64,000 nt of DNA from an uncultured Pirellulales bacterium. GTDB lineage: Bacteria; Planctomycetota; Planctomycetia; Pirellulales; Thermoguttaceae. The stretch is from positions 90,260 through 154,259 of the forward strand of contig CALLPE010000041.1 of NCBI GenBank assembly GCA_938015445.1, in the 5' to 3' direction. This document shows, piece by piece, positions 36,411 through 45,907 of this stretch. The stretch's first letter is position 1, and each line of letters begins with the position of its first letter. The position numbers were made by a program, and so were the translations under genes. Below the pieces are notes generated by a model that was not told the DNA's origin, did not search any database, and was given only the letters and a program-made list of their open reading frames with translations.

Positions 36411-37241
36411 TCACCGTTTGCTGATGCGCATAAAGGCCTCGGTTTGTTGGCGGATCGCCCGTTCGGTCGGCAGTCGTTCCATCGAGCTTGCCCCGTAGAA
36501 GCCGTCTACGTCGCGGCAGTTTTGCAGAATGAACTGCGCGTCTTCCGGTTCAGCGATTGGCCCGCCGTGACACAGCACGATTATGTCCGGTCGGACCTGC
36601 TTTGCCGCAGCGGTCATCTGGTCGATCAGCTCGACACACTGTGGAAGCGTTTTGGCCGTTTTCGCCCCGATCGAGCCGGAAGTGGTCAAACCCATGTGGC
36701 ACACCAGGATATCTGCTCCGGCGGCGGCCATTTGGGCGGCTTCTTCGGGATTGAAGGCGTATGGGGTGGTAAGCAAATCGAGCTGGCGTGCCAAGCGGAT
36801 CATCTCCACTTCTTTCGCGTATCCAAAGCCAGTCTCCTCCAGATTGGCGCGGAATACACCGTCGAATAACCCCACCGTGGGAAAGTTCTGCACGCCGGCA
36901 AATCCCATCTCCTTGATCTGACGCAGAAAGCGGTCCATCAGCCGCATGGGGTCAGTCGCACATACGCCGGCCAGCACCGGCGTGTGCTTGACCACCGGCA
37001 ACACTTCGGCGGCCATCTGCATAACGATGGCGTTAGCATCGCCGTAGGGAAGCAGTCCGGCCAGCGACCCATGCCCCGCCATCCGGAATCGCCCCGAATT
37101 GTAGATTACGATCAGGTCTATGCCGCCGGCTTCCTCGAACTTGGCGCTGATGCCGGTACCGGCGCCACCGCCGATGATCGGCTTGCCAGCGGCGATCTTG
37201 TTGCGGAATCGAGCTAAGATTTCGCTGCGCGACTCGGGCAT
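36411..37241 (-). CDS. Phosphoenolpyruvate-hydrolase-like TIM-barrel protein
   Basis: A 276-residue barrel protein. Seen: [36 protein letters not shown] near the N-terminus, [58 protein letters not shown] and [14 protein letters not shown]. These match the PEP-hydrolase-like family (a branch of the isocitrate-lyase/PEP-mutase superfamily), whose true reaction is mostly unproven. It overlaps the 3' end of the upstream Tm-1-like gene by 28 bases, the known pairing for this family, so the two likely act together. Confidence 0.85.
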   Translation of the reverse strand: MPESRSEILARFRNKIAAGKPIIGGGAGTGISAKFEEAGGIDLIVIYNSGRFRMAGHGSLAGLLPYGDANAIVMQMAAEVLPVVKHTPVLAGVCATDPMRLMDRFLRQIKEMGFAGVQNFPTVGLFDGVFRANLEETGFGYAKEVEMIRLARQLDLLTTPYAFNPEEAAQMAAAGADILVCHMGLTTSGSIGAKTAKTLPQCVELIDQMTAAAKQVRPDIIVLCHGGPIAEPEDAQFILQNCRDVDGFYGASSMERLPTERAIRQQTEAFMRISKR

Positions 37242-38515
37242 GACGCACCTCTGCTGATCAGCTCTAACATAACTTCAGCACAGCGGCGGGCAAACTCCGC
37301 GTCGTTGATGTTGCACTGCATCTGGATGACTGGGATGTCGCTGCGCAGATGGCTTTTCAACGACTGGAACAACGCCTCATCGGCCTCAGGCCACCAGAAC
37401 GGCCCGCCAGGAGAGTCGATCATGCTCAGCCCGCCCAACGGCAGCAGTACCGCCACCGGGCCGGTGCTGCGGTTGATTTTCTCGGCGATGATGCGGCCAA
37501 GCTGGCGGTTTTCCTCCGGCGTGGTGCGCATGAGGGTGATGTTCGGGTTGTGCTGATAAAAACGACGGCCTGCAAAGCGAGAAGGCACAGTATCCGGCGC
37601 CCAGAAGTTCACCATGTCCAAACAGCCGGGCACCACGACCGCCGGCACGCCAGCGGTAGCTGCCGCCTCTAGCCGCTGCGAGCCGGCTGACAGCACTCCG
37701 CCTACTAGCTCGTCGGCCCACTCGGTGGTGGTTATGTCCAGCACTCCCACAAACATGCCGGCAGCGATAAGATTCTCCATCGTCCTTCCGCCGGTTCCAG
37801 TGGCGTGGAATACCAGCACCTCGTAACCGGCTTGCTCCAGCATGGCCTTGGCTGTTGCCACGCAAGCGGTGGTGTTGCCGAACATGGTGGCTGCCACCAG
37901 GGGCCGGTCTTCGCCGGGCGGCACGACGGTTTCGACCATGCCGCAGATGGCCCCTGCCGCCCGGGCAAACACGCCCCGGCTGATACGGTTGATTCCTGCC
38001 ACATCCACGATCGCCGGGATCATCACGATGTCGTGCACGCCCACGTAACCGGAAACATCGCCGCCGGCCACCGTGGAGACCATCACCTTGGGCACGCCCA
38101 GCGGCAAAGCCCGCATCGCCGCGCATGCCACCGACGTCCCCCCGCCGCCGCCCAGCGCCATGATGCCGTCGAAGCGTCCCGCCGCGTACAGCTCGGGCGC
38201 GAGCTTTTCCGCGCCCCGACTCATAGCGGCCATCGCCGCGCCGCGGTCGCGCTGTCGGGCCAGCTCGTCGATGTCCACACCAGCGGCCGCTGCAACCTCG
38301 CGGCGCGAAACCTCCGGCTGATAGTACGGCGGGCCCAGCACACCGGTATCGATAGTCAGCACCTTATGGCCGCGCGACTCGATGCACTGTTTGACGAAGG
38401 CGTACTCCGGCCCTTTGGTGTCTAGCGATCCCAGCAAGGCCACTGTCTTCTGCACGGTTGACGCCCTTTCTGGCTCAACACTCTCCAGCCGCTCAACAAG
38501 TGCGGCACAGTCCAT
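37214..38515 (-). CDS. Tm-1-like/UPF0261 protein
   Basis: A 433-residue protein of the UPF0261/Tm-1 group. Seen: [99 protein letters not shown] and [25 protein letters not shown]. Tomato Tm-1 carries this domain fused to the PEP-hydrolase-like domain and binds tobamovirus helicase; bacterial homologues are split, as here. The domain binds ATP in the plant protein. The ATG at 38515 was preferred over a GTG 27 bases farther up. The next gene overlaps by 28 bases. Its leader contains a tandem array. Confidence 0.85.
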   Translation of the reverse strand: MDCAALVERLESVEPERASTVQKTVALLGSLDTKGPEYAFVKQCIESRGHKVLTIDTGVLGPPYYQPEVSRREVAAAAGVDIDELARQRDRGAAMAAMSRGAEKLAPELYAAGRFDGIMALGGGGGTSVACAAMRALPLGVPKVMVSTVAGGDVSGYVGVHDIVMIPAIVDVAGINRISRGVFARAAGAICGMVETVVPPGEDRPLVAATMFGNTTACVATAKAMLEQAGYEVLVFHATGTGGRTMENLIAAGMFVGVLDITTTEWADELVGGVLSAGSQRLEAAATAGVPAVVVPGCLDMVNFWAPDTVPSRFAGRRFYQHNPNITLMRTTPEENRQLGRIIAEKINRSTGPVAVLLPLGGLSMIDSPGGPFWWPEADEALFQSLKSHLRSDIPVIQMQCNINDAEFARRCAEVMLELISRGASCPSRAAKS

Positions 38516-38840
38516 TATCCGCCCGCGGCATGTGTCGCGCACGCCACATCAACCATCATGCCGCCCAGTAACTCGACACAGGGCCACGCAAACGTTCTAT
38601 CACAGCGCCGCCCAATGGTTTATCACAGGAAATCACCCAAGGCAAGCACAGCGCAGGGGGCCTTTGGATGAGGCGCACGGGTGATTTGGATGAGGCGCAG
38701 GGGCGACTTGGCTAGGGCGCAGGGACACAGTGGCAAAGAAAAGCCAAACGAATAGCACAGGGCGAACAAACGCTAGCTCGAAAAAAGTAACGCCCAAAAA
38801 AGCACAAAAAACAAAAACCGCCGGAAAAAGAACCGGATGG
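38516..38840. other. 325-base gap with tandem array and A-tracts
   Basis: This lies between the Tm-1-like start and the SpsF-like stop. It contains the array 38577-38776 and then A-tracts at 38781-38786, 38796-38801, 38806-38811, 38813-38817 and 38824-38828 that could bend DNA. A Lys-rich frame begins here (38730) but runs into the antisense of the next gene. Confidence 0.5.
38577..38776. repeat. Degenerate 22-24 base tandem array, about eight units
   Basis: Units begin at 38577, 38601, 38624, 38647 or 38651, 38673, 38695, 38717 and 38755. The middle ones are exactly 22 bases and share GCGCAGGGG..GA..TGG.TGAG. The earlier ones begin CACAG at 24- and 23-base intervals. One unit contains GCGCAGGGGCGAC, which recurs in the array at 49017-49087. 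Confidence 0.75.
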
Positions 38841-39590
38841 CTACTGTCCGGCGCAAACCCGATTCAGATGGGCCATCCGCAACCGCAGATGCGGCTGGTG
38901 GTGCAGCAAGTTGGTGATGCCGCGCCAATCCAGGCGTTCCGGACCAAGGGCTTCAAAGATCGCCTCGGCGTTGTCGTAGTCTTCTTCGCTGTCCAAACGC
39001 AGTCGGACGTCTTCGCGGTCCAGTTCCGGCGGCGCGGGGATGAGCCGCAACTTGAATTGCTCAGCATGAGAAACGAATGCCAAGGTGATGTCGTCGCGCT
39101 GCGATTGCTCCAGCGGCAGCCGAGCAAGCTTGCGCACCGCCGCCGTGCAAAACCATTCGGCGAACATCCCCACCGGCGAACGGATGGCTGGCTTGCCGTC
39201 GCGCGAACAGTAGCTGGCGTAATCGCACTGCTCGCCGCTTTCTACTGCGTTGACCAGCCGATCGATCAGCACCGGATCTGCAAACGGATTATCGCCCCGA
39301 ATGCGCACCACATGCTCGGCCGGATACTGCTCTAGGGCCTTCGTAAGACGTTCCAGCGCGGTCGGCTCCGGGCGCACCAACACCGGGATGTCGCGCGGCA
39401 CCAATTTGACCAGTTGCTGATGGTCGGGCGTATCGCGGGTAAGCACGATCACGCCGCTCAGCCGGGTGCTTTCTGTCACCCGGCGGGCAATCCACTCCAG
39501 CAACGATCGGCCGCCCAACTTCCGACACAAACTGCTTGCCAAACGCGCCGAACCGCAACACGCCTGCACAATTCCTAGTGTGTGGAGCAT
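38841..39590 (-). CDS. SpsF-like nucleotidyltransferase (cytidylyltransferase family)
   Basis: A 249-residue protein of the SpsF/NeuA-type cytidylyltransferase family, which activates sugars for surface polysaccharides. Seen: a first strand LHTLGIVQACCGSARLASSLCRKLGGRSLLEWI, VIVLTRDTPDH, PALVRPEP-like VLVRPEPTALERLTKAL, and VRIRGDNPFADPVLIDRLV, where the metal-binding Asp is expected. The normal QARxGSxRLPGK nucleotide loop is changed to QACCGSARLASS, losing the first Arg, the Pro and the Lys (a later Arg/Lys follows). The ATG at 39590 has AAGGAG 8 bases upstream. It is followed by the Tm-1-like gene after the array-bearing gap. Confidence 0.75.
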   Translation of the reverse strand: MLHTLGIVQACCGSARLASSLCRKLGGRSLLEWIARRVTESTRLSGVIVLTRDTPDHQQLVKLVPRDIPVLVRPEPTALERLTKALEQYPAEHVVRIRGDNPFADPVLIDRLVNAVESGEQCDYASYCSRDGKPAIRSPVGMFAEWFCTAAVRKLARLPLEQSQRDDITLAFVSHAEQFKLRLIPAPPELDREDVRLRLDSEEDYDNAEAIFEALGPERLDWRGITNLLHHQPHLRLRMAHLNRVCAGQ

Positions 39591-39929
39591 CCGGCGACTC
39601 CTTCCTCGAATCCGTCCGCCGGCCGTGGCCGGCTTGCCGCGGCAAACTGCTTCGCAAAGACTCCCTCGGTAGGCCTGCGCTGCCTGACAAGCTGGTAAAC
39701 ACCGCGATGACCGATCGGCCGTAGCGGTCAGCGTGCCCGCCTTCAAATGGCCACAAATTCCCGACACCGCCACAGCAGCCCAATCAATCTAGCACTCCGG
39801 TCGAACAACAGTCAAGTAACGCCGTGCGTTTTTACTTCGACCTCGCTAGCAGCACATACCACATCGCCGCACGCCCCAGCGCGGCCCAAACGGCCGGACT
39901 TCTCGTGCCGGATGCGCGCCAGCGGCAGC
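39591..39929. other. Gap upstream of the SpsF-like gene
   Basis: No gene is seen. A strong hairpin GCCGGCC-GT-GGCCGGC lies at 39618-39633, 28-43 bases before the SpsF-like start and just upstream of its ribosome site, where it could affect expression. The remainder shows nothing I can support. Confidence 0.45.
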
Positions 39930-42900
39930 CTATCGCTGGCCCAACTCGGCAAGCGCCTGCCGGCATTTCTCCCGATACTCGTTCTGCTGGCCGGCCACGC
40001 TGGCGCCTGCGGCGCCGGCTTGCCAGGCGGCCTTGGCCTCGTCGGTGCGCCCCAGGGCCGCCAGGGCCTTTCCGCGCCAATACTGGGCGGGAGCTTCGAC
40101 CGGCTTGTTCGATCGCCCCACGTTCAGATTGGGCGGGTAGGTAAGGGCGGCCTCGAAGTGTCGCAGGGCAGCGCGCGCGTCCCCGCTTTCGAGCAACTGC
40201 CGGCCGCGCTGGATGTGCGCCCGGTTGAACAGCCGCCAGGTGATGTCCTGCCCTTCCCAGTTGACGAAATACGGGGTGGACTCCAGCAAGCGGATGCACT
40301 CCTCGTATCGCTGTTCATCGAGCAGAGCCTGCGCGAGCATGATGGTTATTTCTGCCCGGCGCGGCGACTTCAGCGGCATGGCAAGCATCTCTCGAATGGC
40401 CTCCGCGCGGCGTCCGGCAGCGATCAGTATCTCGGCCAAATCCCGGTACAGAGTTTGATCGTCCGGGCGTGCCAGGATGGCCTTGCGATAGAACGTCTCC
40501 GCCGCTGCCAAATCGTTTCGTGCCGCGGCGGCCAGCCCCAGGTTGCGCCAAGCGATGCTAAGCTTCGGCGCCAACCGCGCTGCCTCCTGCCAACAGGGCA
40601 CCGCTTCTTCCACCCGCCCCAGTGCAGCCAGCAAACAGCCCAGTTGCAGGTGGGCCTGTGCGTCTTCGGGATTGTTCTTTACGGCATATTGCAGAATTTC
40701 GACTTCCTCGGTGCGGGAAGCGAACCTCCGCGGCTGAGTCGCGGCGGCAGCCTGCCGGAGCCACTGTTGGGCCGCGGCTTCATCGCCCCGCTGCGAGGCA
40801 TACCAAGCCAAGTGATACAGCGGCATGAAACCACGCTGCCCTTCCGGGACCTGCTTGACGCAAATCGCCTCCACCAGTTTCGCAGCCTCGGCCCACTGGC
40901 CCAACTCGGCCAGCGTCAGGGCGGCTTCCAAAACCTCGAAGTCCGCCTCGCCGAGAAATCCCCTTGCTTCGACGGCCAGTTTCGCCATCGCTGTTGGATC
41001 GTCCATCGCCAGAATCGCCCGGGGCACCAGCGCCGTAGGGCGCTCGACCGCTTGTTGTTGCGCGATGTAGCGCGCCTGGTCCTTCTTGCCTGCGCTCCAG
41101 CAGGCAATTGCCAGGCGGTCGTGGGCTGCCGGGTCGGTCGGACTGACTTCGACTGCCTTGCGGAAACTGGCGATCGCCTGGTCCGGGCGGCCCAAGCGCA
41201 TCGCTGCTCGACCTGCCAGATCATGCCCTAGCAGTGCCGTGCCCTCGCACTGGGCAGCGCTGCCGGCGCAGCGTAGCGCTTGCTCGTACTGGCCCAACCG
41301 GAAGTAGCACGCCCCCAGATAGAACCACGACAACCCAGCGGCCGGCTCTAGGCTGGTTGCCTGTTCAAGTCGCTGGGCGGCCGCGGTATACAGCCCAGCC
41401 TCGAAATCCAGCACTGCCAGGCCATGCAGCGACGGCACGTGTTTGGCGTCGCGTCCCAGTGCTTTCAAGTAGTAGCGCCGTGCGGCCGGCCGGTCGGTGG
41501 CCAGGTCGAACTTCAGCGCCTTGGCGTAAAGCTCATCGGCGGTCTGCTGGTCTTCGGATTTCTCTCTAAAGGTTTCGGGATCGGGTGGTTCGACTTTGGG
41601 GATTTCGAGCGGCGAAGTGTAACTGGCCAAAACGCGCCCGCCGGTAGCAGCAACCGTTATTTCCAGCGGCAACGAGTGATCGGTCTCGAGGCTCAGCACG
41701 GCGGGAGTTTCCGGTGTCAGGTCCAACTGCTTGCGAAGCAAAACCTGGCCGTTGCGCGACAGCGTGCAAAGGGCCTGCGGAAACACGGCAGTCGCCAGCA
41801 TCCGCACTTCCACCCGGCCCGCCCGGCGCAATACGTTGACTGCCACATCGCGCGTGGCGTACTCGAAACCGTCGCCCAGCCCATGCACCGGATACCACCA
41901 TTCCTGCCAGGCCACCCGACGACGCGGGCCGAGCATGCCATAATCGGACTGAGTAGGAAGCGGCCCGCTTTGCACTTCGATGTACGGGCCGTCTTCGTCG
42001 GTAAGGTTCTGTTGGGCCACTTTGCCGAAGTCCCACTCGCCCCACGTCCAGGCCTTTTTGCCGGGCAGGGTACGATGATCTGCCCATTGCACCACGCCAC
42101 GGTCGGCGTGTGCGTCGTAAGCGCCGAAAAAGTCGTGGGTACACTGTACGGCGAACACCGAGGCATATGTTTCGTAGTTCTTCAACCACGAGAGGTCGCG
42201 CCCCTCGTGGATCGGCCAGCGGAAGAATTCCCGGGCGAAATGGTCGGTGCCCAGACTCATGGGAAAGATGAACCGCGTGCCGGGCCGATTAGGAAAGGCC
42301 GTGCAGTTCCAGAAGTAATAGGGGTGGGTTCCATCGGTTGGGTTGTACAAGCTGATGCGCTCGTCGAGGTACTTCCGTCCCGGATGCAGCGTGACGCGAA
42401 CCGTCCAAACGGTACGGAAAATCTGCTCGCAGTTGGACACTTCCAAATAGCAGGAGCCGTCCGGATTGCGGCCCACCAGTGCGTTGACCGGCGACAACAC
42501 GGTTACGGTGTGTCCGTGCGGGCCGGAGTTCCATTCCACGCCGCCGGAAATCCACGCCCCGCGCATGGCGATCATTCCAGGCTTGATTACCCGGTTTAGA
42601 TGAAACATCTCCTGGTGCTGCGTCTTGTCGAGCACCGAGTGCAACCTGCCGCCCAGCTCCGGCAGGCACATCACGCGCAGGTACTGATTCTCGAGAAACA
42701 GCGCTTTGTATTGGCGGTCGATAGGCTTTCCGCGCAGCAGATGATCCTGCATTACATACGGATAGACGATCGCCCCGCGAATCGTGGTCGAAAGCTTGGC
42801 GCCGGTTTCCAGCGCCCAGAACTTCGGGTTGAGGTCTTCTTCCCAGGGGTAAGTGGGGATTGTGACGGTTCCTTCCCAAGCGCGCACGGCCGACTCGGCT

Positions 42901-43016
42901 TCGCCTGCCACCAAAAGGCTTTTGGGGTACGTGTACTGCAAAAGCGCAGCACACGCGCAGAAGACGGCAAATTCCGCTATCGCGGCGAACCGACCCAAAA
43001 ATCTACGGCCCGACAT
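39930..43016 (-). CDS. Large DUF5107/TPR protein, membrane-anchored
   Basis: A 1028-residue protein. An N-terminal membrane helix or signal (about 12-28, AEFAVFCACAALLQ) is followed by a DUF5107 domain (about 45-440), a galactose-mutarotase-like beta-sandwich fold: LPELGGRLHSVLDK, GGVEWNSGPHGHTVTVLSPV, VRVTLHPGRKYLDERISLYNPTDG, QEWWYPVHGLGDGFEYA. After about residue 500 come many TPR repeats (ADELYAKALKFDLATDRPAARRYYLKALGRDAKHVPSLHGLAVLDFEAGLYTAAAQRLEQA pattern) to the C-terminus. This is a typical Planctomycete and Bacteroidetes carbohydrate-linked protein. GGGAGG lies 7 bases before the ATG. It ends 339 bases before the SpsF-like gene and follows the HEAT gene by 162 bases. No enzyme activity is assigned. 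Confidence 0.85.
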   Translation of the reverse strand: MSGRRFLGRFAAIAEFAVFCACAALLQYTYPKSLLVAGEAESAVRAWEGTVTIPTYPWEEDLNPKFWALETGAKLSTTIRGAIVYPYVMQDHLLRGKPIDRQYKALFLENQYLRVMCLPELGGRLHSVLDKTQHQEMFHLNRVIKPGMIAMRGAWISGGVEWNSGPHGHTVTVLSPVNALVGRNPDGSCYLEVSNCEQIFRTVWTVRVTLHPGRKYLDERISLYNPTDGTHPYYFWNCTAFPNRPGTRFIFPMSLGTDHFAREFFRWPIHEGRDLSWLKNYETYASVFAVQCTHDFFGAYDAHADRGVVQWADHRTLPGKKAWTWGEWDFGKVAQQNLTDEDGPYIEVQSGPLPTQSDYGMLGPRRRVAWQEWWYPVHGLGDGFEYATRDVAVNVLRRAGRVEVRMLATAVFPQALCTLSRNGQVLLRKQLDLTPETPAVLSLETDHSLPLEITVAATGGRVLASYTSPLEIPKVEPPDPETFREKSEDQQTADELYAKALKFDLATDRPAARRYYLKALGRDAKHVPSLHGLAVLDFEAGLYTAAAQRLEQATSLEPAAGLSWFYLGACYFRLGQYEQALRCAGSAAQCEGTALLGHDLAGRAAMRLGRPDQAIASFRKAVEVSPTDPAAHDRLAIACWSAGKKDQARYIAQQQAVERPTALVPRAILAMDDPTAMAKLAVEARGFLGEADFEVLEAALTLAELGQWAEAAKLVEAICVKQVPEGQRGFMPLYHLAWYASQRGDEAAAQQWLRQAAAATQPRRFASRTEEVEILQYAVKNNPEDAQAHLQLGCLLAALGRVEEAVPCWQEAARLAPKLSIAWRNLGLAAAARNDLAAAETFYRKAILARPDDQTLYRDLAEILIAAGRRAEAIREMLAMPLKSPRRAEITIMLAQALLDEQRYEECIRLLESTPYFVNWEGQDITWRLFNRAHIQRGRQLLESGDARAALRHFEAALTYPPNLNVGRSNKPVEAPAQYWRGKALAALGRTDEAKAAWQAGAAGASVAGQQNEYREKCRQALAELGQR

Positions 43017-43178
43017 AACCCAGCCTCCCGTGATAAGACCATGGTCCCACGCCGACGAACCGGCACTGGCTTGCGTCACCTTCAGGGGCGTAGCCACAAC
43101 ACACCATGCTGCCACAACACGGCACTACGTCGGCCAATCACCGTCTGCACAACTTCGACGGCCGGGCGCCGGCGCGTG

Positions 43179-44027
43179 CTACTTCAGTGTTTCCAACGCC
43201 GAAATGGCAGCGGCCCGAATGTACGCTTCCGTCGGATCATTTCTGGTCTCGGCAAGGCGCCGATAGATGGCCGCTGCCTCGGCCTTCTTACCGGATGCGG
43301 CAAGCCCTTCGGCCAGGCACATACAGGCGTCGGTCTGCTGGATGCGCTCCCAGCCGCTGCGGCTTTCGGCCGAGCGGAGCAGTTTGTCGGCTGCCTCGGC
43401 CACACACAGTCGGGCGACGCCCCAGGCAGCGGCAACACGCGTTTCCTCATCGGGATCATCCAGCGACTGCTGAAAAACCGGCGCGGCCTCCTTAGCGCGC
43501 AACATGGCCAACTTGCCGAGCACGCTGCGGCGGCTCGGACCGGTCAGCTTAGGCAGAGCGGCCAAGAGCTGCTCGACCGCGCCGTCGCCGATGGCCGCTA
43601 GCGCCCGCGCAGCCGTATCGCACAACTGCGGCTCCAGCAGCATCTTTCCCAATGCTTCGGCCGCCGACGACGTGCCCGCTAGTTGCAGCCGCTCGACGAG
43701 GAACTCTTTGACCGCTGCGGGCCGATCACGGGCAAGCTCGGCAGACAGTGCCTCGGTGTAGCTCTGCCGCGACTGCTCTCGGCCCGGTTGCGTGACGCGC
43801 ACCGCCAACAAGTGCAAAGCGAAGCGGGGCTTGACGTCGTCGCCTTTGCCCGGCTCGACGAGCATTGCCACCAACGCCGACACAGCAGCCGCACCGGCCT
43901 GCTCCAGCCGATCGACCACCTGTTCGATTGTCTCCACTTGCTGCTCGTTCAAATCTGCGTATGTGCCTTGCTGGTTAGGGTCTGGCAGACGCGAAACCAG
44001 CTCTGTTATCTCGGCTGCACTTGTCAT
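43179..44027 (-). CDS. HEAT-repeat-like helical protein
   Basis: A 282-residue protein made of paired helices like HEAT/Armadillo repeats: AAAVSALVAMLVEPGKGDDV, AAVKEFLVERLQLAGTSSAAEALGKMLLEPQ, CDTAARALAAIGDGAVEQLLAALPKL, AAPVFQQSLDDPDEETRVAAAWGVARL, ending with ETRNDPTEAYIRAAAISALETL. No catalytic motif and no signal peptide. A binding or scaffold role is likely. The ATG at 44027 was chosen over a TTG 21 bases upstream; GGGAG sits about 8 bases before it. It lies between the Gfo/Idh/MocA gene (157 bases upstream) and DUF5107, all on the minus strand. Confidence 0.8.
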   Translation of the reverse strand: MTSAAEITELVSRLPDPNQQGTYADLNEQQVETIEQVVDRLEQAGAAAVSALVAMLVEPGKGDDVKPRFALHLLAVRVTQPGREQSRQSYTEALSAELARDRPAAVKEFLVERLQLAGTSSAAEALGKMLLEPQLCDTAARALAAIGDGAVEQLLAALPKLTGPSRRSVLGKLAMLRAKEAAPVFQQSLDDPDEETRVAAAWGVARLCVAEAADKLLRSAESRSGWERIQQTDACMCLAEGLAASGKKAEAAAIYRRLAETRNDPTEAYIRAAAISALETLK

Positions 44028-44183
44028 GTCGGAAACTCCCTCGAGCAACTGCCCGACGCTGGCTGGATAATCATCTTTCGCCTGAAAACAACGCCGTTTA
44101 ACCCACTAGCGCCGCTGGCTGCCAGTCGATGGCAACTGGCCGGCTGGCCGGCATCTGCGCGCAGACCGCAAACCGCCGGCGTC

Positions 44184-45449
44184 TCACAGCGTGTATAAGG
44201 CCCATGGGTCGCGCATCGGTTGATTGACCAACCGATTGGCCACCTCGTCGCCGACGATTTCCTCGCGCACCGGGTCGTAGCGGATTTTGCGCCGCAGCCG
44301 GATGGCGATATTGGCCAAGTGGGCAATGGTGATCGCCCGATGCGCCGCCTCCACGTGCCCACCGGCTGCACGACGGCTCTTGACCGCCTCGACAAACGAC
44401 AGCAGCGGTTCGGGGTCGGGCATTGCTTCGACTTTCTTGCGATCTTCTTCGCTCAGATCGTTGAGCGACACATGGCGCGGCTGCTGCCGGTCGTAGCGCG
44501 GTCCCCATTTGTTCCCTTCCAGCACCAGCGTCAATCCGTCGGCGTACTTCAGCTCCACCCACGCCCAACAACCGCAGGCGTCGTGATGTTGCGGGGGAGC
44601 GTAGGCCTCGACTTCCACCGGGCTGGTGTAATCCTTGGCGTAGATCCACTGGAACGGGTCCATGTAGTGTTGGGCGAAATCGGCCAGTCCGCCACCCTCG
44701 TAGTCCCAGTAATAACGATGGCTCCAACCGAAGCGGTGCGAGTGATAGGGCCGCAGCGGCGATGGACCACAATACATGTCCCAGTCGAGATGTTCGGGGA
44801 TGTGCTGCGGCTGGAGATTGACACGCCCGCAATACTCCTGCACCGGGAACCCGCCCCGCTGGATGAACACCGCCGGGCAGCGCTTCAGCAATCCGCTGCT
44901 CATGATCTTGTGGATCATGCGACTGGTGTTGCTTTTTTGCGCGCCGAACCGTCCGCCGGTGCCGATCTGAAACACCCGACCGTAACGCTTTACGGCGTTG
45001 ACCACCGCCCGGCCTTCGGCGATGAAACGAGTCATGGGCTTTTCGCACAAGATGTCTTTGCCGGCCTGTGCGGCAGCGATGCACATCACTGCGTGCCAGT
45101 GAGGCGGGGTGGCGATACTCACCACGTCGATGTCCTTGCGCTCGATCACCCGGCGCCAATCGGTGTATAGCTCCACGTGCTCGCCGAACTTCTTTTTGGC
45201 CGCCGCCAAGCGGTGCCGATCCACATCGCAGGCGGCCAGCAGTTTGTAATCGCCGCCCGGCTGACGGATATAGCTGTTCAGGTCCTCGCCTGCCTGCCCG
45301 CCGCAACCGATAAGTCCCGCAGTCAGCACTTCGCTGGGCGGCAATTGCTCGCCGCCCAGCACGTGACGAGGGACAACAACCACGGCCGCGCCCAGGGCGG
45401 CGCTTTTCAGCACATTTCGTCTGCTGGTGGGCCTGGTCAGAGGGTTCAT
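44184..45449 (-). CDS. Tat-exported Gfo/Idh/MocA-family oxidoreductase
   Basis: A 421-residue NAD(P)-dependent sugar oxidoreductase. A twin-arginine signal (SRRNVLKSAALGAAVVVVP, Arg10-Arg11) is followed by the Rossmann loop GLIGCGGQAGED, ACDVDRHRLAAAKKKF, IATPPHWHAVMCIAAAQAGKDILCEKPM (the family EKP motif) and a C-terminal substrate domain with EHLDWDMYCGP, typical of the Planctomycete exported clade. The Tat signal means it is folded with its cofactor before export. The likely substrate is a sugar or sugar acid. The start at 45449 follows GGAG by 9 bases. A divergent SMP-30 gene lies 458 bases away. Confidence 0.88.
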   Translation of the reverse strand: MNPLTRPTSRRNVLKSAALGAAVVVVPRHVLGGEQLPPSEVLTAGLIGCGGQAGEDLNSYIRQPGGDYKLLAACDVDRHRLAAAKKKFGEHVELYTDWRRVIERKDIDVVSIATPPHWHAVMCIAAAQAGKDILCEKPMTRFIAEGRAVVNAVKRYGRVFQIGTGGRFGAQKSNTSRMIHKIMSSGLLKRCPAVFIQRGGFPVQEYCGRVNLQPQHIPEHLDWDMYCGPSPLRPYHSHRFGWSHRYYWDYEGGGLADFAQHYMDPFQWIYAKDYTSPVEVEAYAPPQHHDACGCWAWVELKYADGLTLVLEGNKWGPRYDRQQPRHVSLNDLSEEDRKKVEAMPDPEPLLSFVEAVKSRRAAGGHVEAAHRAITIAHLANIAIRLRRKIRYDPVREEIVGDEVANRLVNQPMRDPWALYTL

Positions 45450-45907
45450 GACGTGATTCTCCGCAACCGGTGCGCTGGTGCAAGGCACGCTATTGATTTA
45501 CGCCTCGGACTGGGCGTTGTCAACACAAAACTCGCTGCCGCCTAAATTCGCGCCGCCGACCGTGCCGTCGCTTACGCTTTCGGCTCGTGCCCTTTCCACT
45601 GGGCACCGATGGCGTCGCCGGCCTATTGGGCAATGGTTTCTCATGCCTTGGCAAGTAGCGCAGGCGAGCTGCGTCTGGGCAGTTTTCAGCTCGTGCAGTG
45701 GTGGTATGCGCTGCGGGCCGCGCCAGTCTTGGAAACTTTTGCTGCCAGCGTTGCATTGCTAATCTTTTGGTAATACAGTGTGATGTATGATTTGGCGGAT
45801 GTGCACTGCCAGCACGTCTGTCAACCAGCCAACCCCGACGTTCCTACCTGGGTTTAGCAAGACCTGCCGCTAGTCGCATTGATATGAACCGATATGAAAG
45901 GGCATAT
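45450..45907. other. Divergent gap between Gfo/Idh/MocA and SMP-30 genes
   Basis: No gene is seen in 458 bases. Sequence turns AT-richer near 45760-45810 (for example TTTTGGTAATACAG at 45765-45778), which could carry a promoter for the rightward SMP-30 gene, but I do not assign boxes. Confidence 0.4.

Noticed and set aside
38730..39335. Plus-strand frame beginning with a Lys-rich, histone-like sequence
   Set aside because: Only the first 40 codons look basic, caused by A-tracts after the array; the rest is antisense to the SpsF-like gene.
44098..45483. 461-codon frame on the same strand as the Gfo/Idh/MocA gene
   Set aside because: It is a frame-shifted shadow; the true frame carries the Tat signal, Rossmann loop and EKP motif.
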